A stretch of DNA of 5,515 nucleotides, taken from contig JABJCS010000698.1 of the NCBI GenBank assembly GCA_018665505.1, positions 1 to 5,515 of the forward strand, written 5' to 3'. The translations under genes were made by a program, and so were the position numbers. This DNA is from Alphaproteobacteria bacterium (GTDB taxonomy: Bacteria > Pseudomonadota > Alphaproteobacteria > UBA8366). This document shows, one piece after another, positions 1 to 5,515 of this stretch (position 1 is its first letter; every line of letters starts with the position of its first letter). The notes beneath the pieces are model-generated. The model had not been told where the DNA came from. It did no database searches and saw nothing but the letters and a program-made list of their open reading frames with translations.

Positions 1-1191
1 CCGGCCTTCGACGACCTGCAAATCAAGGTACAGGCTTATATTTTTGAAAATTTCGTCCCACAAGTGGGCGAGACCGTGTCTCAACACCTCGACGGATTCA
101 CCAAGCAAACCGGAAAACTGACAGCAGTGGGCATCGTATTCTTGGTCGGGACTTCCGTCATGTTGCTGCTCGCCATCAGCAATGCATTCGACGCCATTTG
201 GCGGGCAGCGCGCAACAGAACCCTGGTAGGACGGCTTTTGGTCTATTGGGCAGTGCTGACATTGGCCCCTCTGCTGCTGGGCGCCAGCGTTTCGCTTTCC
301 GGGTATCTTTTCACTGTTGCCCAAGCGAGCGGTGTCGAGCGGTTTACCGGTCCGCTTTCCGGTTTCGCCCGCTTCTTGCCGTTACTATTTCAATTCGGTG
401 GTTTCGCCATTCTCTATCTGATCATGCCGAACACATCCGTAAAAATCCGCGACGCCTTGGTCGGCGGCTTCACAGCGGCGCTTCTATTCGAAATCCTCAA
501 GAAATCATTCGGCTACTACGTGACTGCCTTTCCGACATACGAAACAATTTACGGGGCTTTGGCTACATTCCCGATCTTTCTCATTTGGATGTATATCTCC
601 TGGCTGGTTGTCCTGTTAGGTGCCGAACTATGCGCCGCCATGCCGGAATGGCGTAATGGCCAGCGCAGTCCCGCCACCAATCAACCTGAAAAACCGTCCC
701 ACAGGCTATGTAACGCCCTGGCTGTACTACACGCCTTATCAGTGGCGAGCCGGACTGGCCAAGTACTCTCGACCCCCATGCTCGTAAAGCTGGCCAGTCC
801 TCCAATCTCGAATATTCATGGCCTATTAGCGGATTTAGAAGCCGCCCGTTTTATCGGCCAGACGGCAAAAAACCAGTGGCTACTCGCTCAAGACCTGGAG
901 ACAACGTCGTTGTACGACCTCTCGTCTCGGCTTGACCTTCAACCGGATACGGTCGAGCGCCGTGCGCACGAACCCGTATGGCGCGGGCGCTTCGCCGAAG
1001 TCACGCAAGCTGTCTCCAACGCCACAGCGCAAGCTATGTCCGCATCCTTGAAATCAGTGTTGGACGGGGAAGACGGTCAGACAATTGAAGCACTTGCGAA
1101 TGCTTTAGATGAAATACCGGCGCGGACAACCAATAATAGGCGTGCGCGGATATTAGCGTGGCTCGGCCTCGGCTGGCTTGGCAGTTCCTAG
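1..1191 (+). CDS. YihY/BrkB-family inner-membrane protein with C-terminal extension (5' partial)
   Basis: The reading frame is open from base 1 to the TAG at 1189-1191 (396 codons), so the true start lies outside the window; the GTG at 64 is internal, because the 21 codons before it already fit the family (FENFVPQVGETV). Family signatures are clear: an IWR motif followed by a hydrophobic YWAVLTLAPLLLGA segment, and the late conserved block FPTYETIYGALATFPIFLIWMYISW ending in GAEL. I see about five hydrophobic segments, near window codons 40-63, 79-104, 125-142, 152-174 and 190-214. Codons from about 235 to 396 form a soluble tail whose first part (LLADLEAARFIGQT) resembles a winged-helix fold; E. 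coli YihY, at about 290 residues, lacks most of this tail. The family was once called RNase BN, an assignment since withdrawn, and its molecular function is unknown. The gene converges on the dnaJ-like gene. Family membership is very likely; the winged-helix reading is inference. Confidence 0.93.
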   Translation, partial: PAFDDLQIKVQAYIFENFVPQVGETVSQHLDGFTKQTGKLTAVGIVFLVGTSVMLLLAISNAFDAIWRAARNRTLVGRLLVYWAVLTLAPLLLGASVSLSGYLFTVAQASGVERFTGPLSGFARFLPLLFQFGGFAILYLIMPNTSVKIRDALVGGFTAALLFEILKKSFGYYVTAFPTYETIYGALATFPIFLIWMYISWLVVLLGAELCAAMPEWRNGQRSPATNQPEKPSHRLCNALAVLHALSVASRTGQVLSTPMLVKLASPPISNIHGLLADLEAARFIGQTAKNQWLLAQDLETTSLYDLSSRLDLQPDTVERRAHEPVWRGRFAEVTQAVSNATAQAMSASLKSVLDGEDGQTIEALANALDEIPARTTNNRRARILAWLGLGWLGSS

Positions 1192-1195
1192 AACT
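1183..1195. repeat. 5-bp inverted repeat at convergent gene junction
   Basis: AGTTC (1183-1187) and GAACT (1191-1195) are perfect inverted arms around a 3-base loop. The element contains the TAG stop of the YihY gene and reaches the first base of the TAA stop of the opposing dnaJ-like gene. There is no U-run after the arms on either strand, so it is not a convincing intrinsic terminator. It is the only dyad I find in the 3-base gap and may be chance. Confidence 0.3.
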
Positions 1196-2106
1196 TATTC
1201 CATACCCGCTTTACGACGAACATCAGACGGATTCTTTTCCCCCCATTGGCGGAAAAATTCCTCCAGTTCTTCGTCGCTCTGCTCGGGTAGAACGATCTTC
1301 AGTCGGACGTATTGATCGCCCGGCGTCCCGGATGGGCGGCTTGCGGGGACGCCCCTGCCCTTCAACCGCAACCGGGTGCCAGAGCTGGTATTCGGCGGTA
1401 CGGTTACTGAGACGGGTCCGTCCACCGTCGGCACCTTAATCTTCGCGCCTAAGACCGCTTCATCAATCGAAATTGGCAATTCGACCTCGATATCCGACTT
1501 ATCACGTGTGAAAAACGGGTGTGCGTCGACCTGAACCTCGACGAAAGCATCTCCAGCGGGACCGCCGCCTTTCCCTTGTAAGCCTTGCCCCTTAAGCCGC
1601 AGGCTTTGTCCGTCTTCGGTGCCAGGCGGGATATTCACGTCCAACGTTTTGCCGTCGTGTCGGTTAATCCGGCGACGCACCCCTTTCACGGCCGAAAGAA
1701 AGTCTATCCGAACCGTATAACGAACATCCGCGCCGGGAATACTCCCCATACCGCCCCGGCGGCCGCCTCGCATTCCCCCGAAAAGATCGGAGAAGACGTC
1801 TTCCATGCCGGCACTGCCGCCGCCAAAACCAAATCCGCCGCCGCCTCCGGAATAAGCGCGATTAAATGCGAAATCGGCTTTGGGTTTCCCTTCAGCATCT
1901 ATTTCTCCGCGGTCGAATTGGCCGCGTTTCTCCTTATCCGACAGCAGATCATAGGCAGCGGCTGCTTCCTTGAAGCGTTGCTCAACGGCTTCATCGCCCG
2001 GATGCGTGTCCGGATGCGTTTCCTTGGCAATCTTGCGGTAGGCGCGCTTTATATCCGCCTCGCTCGCGCCGTTGCCCACGCCGAGTATGTCGTAAGGGTC
2101 TCTCAT
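1195..2106 (-). CDS. DnaJ-class co-chaperone, CbpA-like (no zinc finger)
   Basis: This 303-residue protein is a type II (CbpA-like) Hsp40, expected to bring substrates to DnaK and stimulate its ATPase in the cytoplasm. Domains in order: a J domain at residues 4-66 (DPYDILGV start, HPD at 31-33, YDLLSDKEKRGQFD end); a Gly/Phe-rich linker at about 85-122; and two beta-sandwich substrate-binding domains at about 126-195 and 198-274, with the repeated signatures IPPGTEDGQSLRLKGQG and VPPNTSSGTRLRLKGRG. The CxxCxGxG cysteines of true DnaJ are absent; indeed the protein has no Cys. The length is close to E. coli CbpA (306). I chose the ATG at 2104-2106 because the protein then opens directly on the J domain and GGAA lies a few bases upstream; a GTG at 2131-2133 would add nine residues unlike the family. 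The gene follows the lipoprotein gene on the same strand after 112 bases and converges on the YihY gene. I leave the symbol blank because alphaproteobacteria often carry several such paralogues. Confidence 0.93.
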   Translation of the reverse strand: MRDPYDILGVGNGASEADIKRAYRKIAKETHPDTHPGDEAVEQRFKEAAAAYDLLSDKEKRGQFDRGEIDAEGKPKADFAFNRAYSGGGGGFGFGGGSAGMEDVFSDLFGGMRGGRRGGMGSIPGADVRYTVRIDFLSAVKGVRRRINRHDGKTLDVNIPPGTEDGQSLRLKGQGLQGKGGGPAGDAFVEVQVDAHPFFTRDKSDIEVELPISIDEAVLGAKIKVPTVDGPVSVTVPPNTSSGTRLRLKGRGVPASRPSGTPGDQYVRLKIVLPEQSDEELEEFFRQWGEKNPSDVRRKAGME

Positions 2107-2146
2107 ATCGTTCCGTCGATGTGGTAATTCCACGCCACGCCAATGT

Positions 2147-2172
2147 CGCAGGCCCCCATCATCATGCCTGCG
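2147..2172 (-). repeat. 7-bp stem dyad between lipoprotein gene and dnaJ-like gene
   Basis: CGCAGGC (2147-2153) and GCCTGCG (2166-2172) are perfect inverted arms separated by 12 bases. Read on the minus strand, the dyad lies between the lipoprotein stop (2219) and the dnaJ-like start (2106). No T-run follows it on the minus strand, so it does not look like a standard rho-independent terminator. It could be a leader hairpin, an attenuating structure between the two genes, or a protein-binding site. The arms are certain; any role is inference. Confidence 0.4.
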
Positions 2173-2186
2173 CCACGTACTTCAAG
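2162..2186 (-). promoter_or_regulatory. possible heat-shock (RpoH-type) promoter for the dnaJ-like gene
   Basis: On the minus strand the sequence CTTGAA (plus coordinates 2181-2186) is a perfect match to the -35 element of sigma-32-type promoters. Eleven bases downstream, AGGCATGA (2162-2169) matches only the CAT core of the CCCCATnT -10 element, so the second half is weak. The position, about 55-80 bases before the dnaJ-like start, fits a heat-shock co-chaperone. CTTGAA also sits inside a small palindrome, TACTT-C-AAGTA, at 2178-2188. This is a candidate only. Confidence 0.2.
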
Positions 2187-2218
2187 TATCAAATCAGCAC
2201 TGCACTTACGTGTAGACG

Positions 2219-2692
2219 CTAGCTCGTGATTTTCCAACTACCGTCCGGTTGCCTGCAGGCGACGCCAAAGGCTTCCTTTGTACGACCGTCGATGGTCACG
2301 GTTTGTTTGAATTCGCGGCAGTAGTTCCCACTACCCGTGTGACGACCTTCGCGGACCGGCGTCACAGTTCCGGAGTTACCACTCTTGGGGTTGCTCCAGT
2401 CGATGGTTTTTCCGATCGGCGCCGTGCGCGCCTGCTCTCCCGCATTTTCGAGGGCTATATGGTCTGCTTTATCGAGCGACTTTCCGATCTCGTTACCGGC
2501 AAATGCCCCTAGTAAGGCGCCGATGGCCACTGCCGCCATTTTGGCTTTGCCGCCGCCGATCTGCGATCCAGCCAGCGCGCCTAAACCGGCACCAATTACG
2601 GTTCCAACCCCTTCTTTCTGGCCGACACCCCGTTCCGCACATGCGCCCAGAAGGGCCGTGACCATAATAACCGCCGTCACTTTCTTTATCAT
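2219..2692 (-). CDS. glycine-zipper outer-membrane lipoprotein, 17 kDa surface antigen type
   Basis: This 157-residue protein begins with a lipoprotein signal: a KK n-region, a hydrophobic stretch, and a lipobox LGAC with the acylated Cys at residue 18. The next residue is Ala rather than Asp, which favours outer-membrane sorting. Residues about 28-72 form two glycine-zipper hydrophobic segments (GTVIGAGLGALAGSQIGGG and AVAIGALLGAFAGNEIG) as in the rickettsial 17 kDa antigen. The C-terminal domain has the family hallmark NYCREFKQTVTIDGRTKEAFG followed by ACRQPDGSWKI, with two Cys that may pair in the periplasm. I chose the ATG at 2690-2692 because AAAGGA lies 9 bases upstream; the in-frame TTG at 2699-2701 abuts that Shine-Dalgarno. 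The family is associated with envelope structure, but its exact role is unknown. The gene diverges from pdxH and precedes the dnaJ-like gene. Confidence 0.9.
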   Translation of the reverse strand: MIKKVTAVIMVTALLGACAERGVGQKEGVGTVIGAGLGALAGSQIGGGKAKMAAVAIGALLGAFAGNEIGKSLDKADHIALENAGEQARTAPIGKTIDWSNPKSGNSGTVTPVREGRHTGSGNYCREFKQTVTIDGRTKEAFGVACRQPDGSWKITS

Positions 2693-2818
2693 TGCGATCA
2701 ATCCTTTCGCTTATCTCCCGAACGCTCACCAAACTCTTTGGAGTCTAATTGGGAGAATGTTGGCAAGCACGTTGCAAAATCCGCGCTAACCCGGTTTATA
2801 CAAAGATAAGGAATGATT

Positions 2819-2846
2819 TTGCCGATTTAAACGTTTGAAATATAAT
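2819..2846 (+). promoter_or_regulatory. candidate sigma-70 promoter for pdxH
   Basis: TATAAT at 2841-2846 is a perfect -10 hexamer. TTGCCG at 2819-2824 matches four of six -35 positions, with a 16-base spacer. Transcription would start near 2853, leaving a leader of about 30 bases before the pdxH ATG. The surrounding 2693-2883 region is the AT-rich divergent intergenic space. For the opposite direction I see only an isolated TATAAA (plus 2795-2800) with no good -35, so I do not call a promoter for the lipoprotein gene. Confidence 0.45.
2826..2839. repeat. imperfect inverted repeat inside the pdxH promoter spacer
   Basis: The 14 bases TTTAAACGTTTGAA form an inverted repeat centred on a perfect 8-bp palindrome AAACGTTT (2829-2836), with one mismatched pair. 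The site lies entirely between the candidate -35 and -10 boxes of pdxH, where a bound repressor would block RNA polymerase. The symmetry is seen directly. An operator role is inference, and AT-rich sequence makes short palindromes fairly common. Confidence 0.3.
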
Positions 2847-2883
2847 TTGGCTCAAATTCTCGCCCCGTTCGGATTAAATACCG

Positions 2884-3474
2884 ATGCCGACCGAAGACAT
2901 TAAATCTCCATTCAGCCACTTCAACGAGTGGTTCGAAGACGCAAAGCAATCAGAATCCGTACTCCCTGAGGCCATGTCGGTCGCTAGTGTGGGCTCAGAT
3001 GGTCGTCCCTCGACGCGAATGGTACTGTTGAAACAGGCAGATGAAGCTGGGTTTGTTTTTTACACCAATCTGCAGAGCCGAAAAGGCGACGAAATCTCCG
3101 CCAACGCCTATGTGGCGCTGTTGTTTCATTGGAAGTCACTGAAACGCCAAATCCGCATCGAAGGCCCAACCGAACCAGTAACTGATGCGGAAGCCGACGC
3201 CTATTTCGCAAGCCGGGACCGGGGGGCGCAAATCGGTGCCTGGGCGAGCGATCAATCGCAAGTCATGACTGGCCGGTTCGATCTGGAAAAACGGGTGGCG
3301 CAATTCACGGCTAAATTCGGCGTCTCGAAAATTGAACGCCCACCGTTTTGGTCCGGCTTTCGCGTCGTGCCTGACCGATTGGAGTTTTGGAGTGACGGCC
3401 ATTTCCGACTTCACGAACGCCTCATATACATAAAAGATGGCGAGGATTGGCGCACGGAACGCCTATTTCCATGA
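2884..3474 (+). CDS. pdxH: pyridoxamine 5'-phosphate oxidase
   Basis: The product is the FMN-dependent enzyme that oxidises pyridoxamine 5'-phosphate or pyridoxine 5'-phosphate with O2 to pyridoxal 5'-phosphate in the cytoplasm, the last step of vitamin B6 synthesis and salvage. The 196 residues align with E. coli PdxH (218) without gaps at an offset of 22. FMN-site residues are present: Arg45, Lys50, the YTN at 60-62, SRK at 65-67, Gln89, Trp169 and Arg179. Substrate-site residues Lys50, Tyr107, Arg111, Arg175 and His177 are also kept. The position equal to E. coli Ser137, which contacts the substrate phosphate, is Ala115. The C-terminus WRTERLFP is the family ending. An in-frame TAA at 2875-2877 makes ATG 2884 the earliest ATG start; the ribosome site is weak (GGA 10 bases upstream). 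The TGA stop overlaps the next gene's ATG. Confidence 0.97.
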   Translation: MPTEDIKSPFSHFNEWFEDAKQSESVLPEAMSVASVGSDGRPSTRMVLLKQADEAGFVFYTNLQSRKGDEISANAYVALLFHWKSLKRQIRIEGPTEPVTDAEADAYFASRDRGAQIGAWASDQSQVMTGRFDLEKRVAQFTAKFGVSKIERPPFWSGFRVVPDRLEFWSDGHFRLHERLIYIKDGEDWRTERLFP

Positions 3475-4391
3475 GCGAACAGGTACTGGAATCCTCGGCC
3501 CGACCGGATGCTCAGCGGGCAATGCGTCTCGCCAGTTACGCCTCGGTTACAGTTGCCTTTATCTTGATCGTGGCGAAAACATCGGCGTGGCTAGCGACGG
3601 ATTCCATCGCCGTCCTATCGAGTCTGATCGATTCTTTCCTCGACGCCCTCGCATCAATCGTCACATTGATCGCCATTCGTCATTCACTACAACCTGCCGA
3701 CCGGGAGCACCGTTTCGGGCATGGGAAAGTCGAGGCATTGGCGGCACTAGCGCAATCCGCATTCATCGTCGGGTCTGCCGTGCTGCTGTTATTCGAAGCC
3801 GGTGCTCGCTCTCTCGATCCTCAAGAAATCACACGCGGCAACGTTGCTATATACGTGATGCTTTTTTCTATCGCGTTGACCTTCATGCTGGTGCTAATTC
3901 AACGTTGGGCGATCCGCAAATCGGGCTCAGTCGCCATTAGCGCTGATTCTCTGCACTACACAGGCGATTTGCTGATGAATGCCGCGGTGATCGTGGCCAT
4001 TCTGTTGGTTACCGAGCTTGGTTGGACGATGGCGGACCCAGTCTTCGGCGCCGGCATTGCTGCCTATATCATATGGAGCGCTTATCGCATCGTACGAAAT
4101 TCGCTTGATATGCTGATGGACCGCGAACTACCCGACGACGAACGTGAGAAAATTCGAGCTATTGCCCTAACTCACGATGCCGTCGAATCCGTTCACGATT
4201 TGCGAACGCGTCAATCTGGATTGACGTATTTCATCCAGCTGCATCTGGAAATGGACGGCGACATGAAGCTTCATGACGCACATGAAATTGCCGACGAGGT
4301 AGAGCTCTCCTTGATGGAAGCCTATCCCGGATCGGAGATTATCATTCACCAAGATCCCGCAGGTGTTGAAGAACCTCCGCAATTTAACTAA
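3471..4391 (+). CDS. cation diffusion facilitator, FieF/YiiP-type divalent metal exporter
   Basis: This 306-residue inner-membrane protein should exchange cytoplasmic divalent metal (Zn2+, Fe2+ or similar) for protons. It has about six hydrophobic segments between residues 20 and 207, then a cytoplasmic ferredoxin-like domain. Metal-site residues match YiiP: Asp54 and Asp58 (LIDSFLDALAS) with His162 and Asp166 (LHYTGD) form the transport site in Asp-Asp/His-Asp form; Asp77, His80 and His84 (DREHRFGHGK) match site B; His258, His268/His271, His293 and Asp295 (IIHQDP) lie where the cytoplasmic dimer site is. Length fits the family (YiiP is 300). I chose ATG 3471 because it makes an ATGA overlap with the pdxH stop and gives a normal N-terminus; the GTG at 3447 would add eight residues inside pdxH. 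No strong ribosome site is visible, so coupled translation is likely. It may well be fieF, but metal preference cannot be read with certainty. Confidence 0.95.
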   Translation: MSEQVLESSARPDAQRAMRLASYASVTVAFILIVAKTSAWLATDSIAVLSSLIDSFLDALASIVTLIAIRHSLQPADREHRFGHGKVEALAALAQSAFIVGSAVLLLFEAGARSLDPQEITRGNVAIYVMLFSIALTFMLVLIQRWAIRKSGSVAISADSLHYTGDLLMNAAVIVAILLVTELGWTMADPVFGAGIAAYIIWSAYRIVRNSLDMLMDRELPDDEREKIRAIALTHDAVESVHDLRTRQSGLTYFIQLHLEMDGDMKLHDAHEIADEVELSLMEAYPGSEIIIHQDPAGVEEPPQFN

Positions 4392-4480
4392 GTCGAAAAT
4401 GTCGATGGCTGGTTGTTAGCGCCGGAACGCACTACCTTCCAACTCCCCACTTTTCAATTTCCCGATAATAGGCCTACTAA

Positions 4481-5515
4481 ATGCCGTCCGAGACGAGAAT
4501 ATATCCACTGATCCGTCTCTTTGCGGCCCTTGCCCTGATGACCATCGGCGGGGCCGCTATGTATGCTATCATCGTATCCTTGAAACCGGTGGCCACCGAG
4601 TTCGACACTGGGCGTGGCGCCGCATCAATACCTTACACGTTAACTATGTTGGGCTATGGGCTCGGGGGTATTCTGATGGGCCGAATTTCCGACCGCGTCG
4701 GCGTGCTATGGCCCGTTCTGTTTGGTGGTTTCATGTTATCGGGTGGGTTCTACGTCGCCTCACAGGTGGAGACTCTGTGGCAGCTTTGTGTTGTTCAGGG
4801 CCTGATGATCGGTCTTCTTGGCAGCTCGGCGACCTTCGCCCCGCTCGTCGCCGATATCTCCCATTGGTTTACACGCAATCGCGGTATCGCCGTTGCGATT
4901 GTGATCAGCGGGAACTATCTCGCCGGTGTGGTTTGGCCTCTCATCATTCAAAATTTCATCAATGAAGAGAGTTGGCGCAGCGCGTATCAATCCTTGTCGC
5001 TATTCTGCCTCATTGCGATGCCGCTATTAGCATTGATTTTATACAAATCGGCGCCGGTCTCTCATGAGGAAGCCAAGACCTCAACAAGCCCAGGTGGAGA
5101 CCGCCCTTTGGGCATGGCGCCGAGTTCCCTTCAATGCATCGTATGTTTCGCCGGGATCGGTTGCTGCGCCGCGATGGCGATGCCACAGGTCCATATTACG
5201 GCTTATGTAACAGATCTTGGGTTCGAAGCCATCGACGGCGCCCGTATGCTGTCTATCGCGCTGGGCTGCGGGATCGTCAGCCGCATCGTCTCGGGCGTTA
5301 TCTGCGACCGAATCGGTGGCCTCAACACCTTATTGTTGGGATCGGCACTGCAGATGCTCGCACTTTGTCTCTATCTGCCGTTCAAGAGTCTCGAGGCCTT
5401 ATATATTATCTCCGCTCTGTTCGGTCTCTCCCAAGGCGGGATCGTGCCGTCTTATACGATAATTGTGCGCACGTTTTTCAAAGCGAAGGATGCGGGATGG
5501 CGTATCGGTGTTTCG
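4481..5515 (+). CDS. major facilitator superfamily transporter (3' partial)
   Basis: An open frame runs from ATG 4481 to the window edge without a stop (345 codons), so the C-terminus is missing; a full MFS protein is usually about 400 residues. Motif A appears after helix 2 as GRISDRVG (67-74) and in the second half as GVICDRIGG (272-280). Other family features are HWFTRNRGIAVAIVISG (128-144), a hydrophilic central loop at about 190-215, AYVTDLGF (241-248) and GLSQGGIVPSY (315-325). The pattern resembles monocarboxylate/oxalate-type (MCT/OFA-like) carriers, but the substrate cannot be assigned. The second half opens with a cysteine cluster at 219, 222, 228 and 229. A weak ribosome site (ATAGG, 8 bases before ATG) supports the start. 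It follows the CDF gene after 89 bases with no recognisable terminator, so it could be the third gene of the pdxH unit or have its own promoter. Confidence 0.9.
   Translation, partial: MPSETRIYPLIRLFAALALMTIGGAAMYAIIVSLKPVATEFDTGRGAASIPYTLTMLGYGLGGILMGRISDRVGVLWPVLFGGFMLSGGFYVASQVETLWQLCVVQGLMIGLLGSSATFAPLVADISHWFTRNRGIAVAIVISGNYLAGVVWPLIIQNFINEESWRSAYQSLSLFCLIAMPLLALILYKSAPVSHEEAKTSTSPGGDRPLGMAPSSLQCIVCFAGIGCCAAMAMPQVHITAYVTDLGFEAIDGARMLSIALGCGIVSRIVSGVICDRIGGLNTLLLGSALQMLALCLYLPFKSLEALYIISALFGLSQGGIVPSYTIIVRTFFKAKDAGWRIGVS

Noticed and set aside
1585..2127. Plus-strand open frame of 180 codons opposite the dnaJ-like gene
   Set aside because: It lies antisense to a clearly conserved chaperone, its product has no recognisable domain, and its length is explained by the Gly-rich, GC-rich linker of the real gene.
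2699..2701. TTG as start of the lipoprotein gene
   Set aside because: It directly abuts the AAAGGA Shine-Dalgarno, whereas the ATG at 2690-2692 has a 9-base spacing and still keeps a complete lipoprotein signal.
2385..2789. Plus-strand open frame of 134 codons opposite the lipoprotein gene
   Set aside because: The Ala/Pro-rich product is the reverse-strand shadow of the Gly/Ala zipper; it has no family features and no convincing ribosome site.
3437..3940. Plus-strand open frame of 167 codons overlapping the CDF gene in another frame
   Set aside because: The CDF frame carries all metal-binding motifs; the alternative product is Arg/Ser-rich with no membrane segments or known motif.
4392..4480. 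Possible terminator or promoter between the CDF and MFS genes
   Set aside because: I find no stem followed by a T-run. GATAAT at 4464-4469 resembles a -10 box but has no -35 partner and sits only 11 bases before the ATG.
1..5515. Mobile element, CRISPR array, toxin-antitoxin, RNA gene or novel multi-gene defence system
   Set aside because: All coding space is taken by recognisable housekeeping or transport families; no direct repeats of array type, terminal inverted repeats, recombinase motifs or tRNA-like folds were seen.

Overview
The window reads as an ordinary chromosomal stretch from a proteobacterium, most likely an alphaproteobacterium. The support is protein-level: an alphaproteobacterial-style pyridoxamine phosphate oxidase, a glycine-zipper lipoprotein of the rickettsial 17 kDa antigen type, and a CbpA-like DnaJ protein next to it. 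From memory, the lipoprotein/DnaJ pair divergent from pdxH is a recurrent arrangement in this class. Codon use and composition look even across the window. I see no transposase, integrase, tRNA, rRNA, CRISPR array or phage gene, and nothing that looks like a new defence or mobile system.

Layout: (1) 1-1191, plus strand: the 3' part of a YihY/BrkB-family inner-membrane protein with a soluble C-terminal extension; its start lies left of the window. (2) 1195-2106, minus strand: a DnaJ-class co-chaperone with no zinc finger, converging on the YihY gene with 3 bases between the two stop codons. (3) 2219-2692, minus strand: a glycine-zipper outer-membrane lipoprotein, upstream of and co-directional with dnaJ. 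(4) 2693-2883: an AT-rich divergent intergenic region with a plausible sigma-70 promoter and a small inverted repeat facing pdxH. (5) 2884-3474, plus strand: pdxH. (6) 3471-4391, plus strand: a FieF/YiiP-type cation diffusion facilitator overlapping the pdxH stop by 4 bases (ATGA). (7) 4481-5515, plus strand: a major facilitator superfamily transporter that runs off the right edge.

Functionally the window holds two transcription units diverging from about 2700-2880. The leftward unit is envelope and protein quality control (lipoprotein, then co-chaperone). The rightward unit begins with vitamin B6 cofactor synthesis and continues, through a translationally coupled junction, into divalent-metal export and perhaps a small-molecule transporter. 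The most useful points to check are an Ala in place of a substrate-phosphate-contacting Ser in PdxH, a possible heat-shock promoter plus dyad before dnaJ, the coupled pdxH-CDF pair, and the C-terminal extension of the YihY protein.
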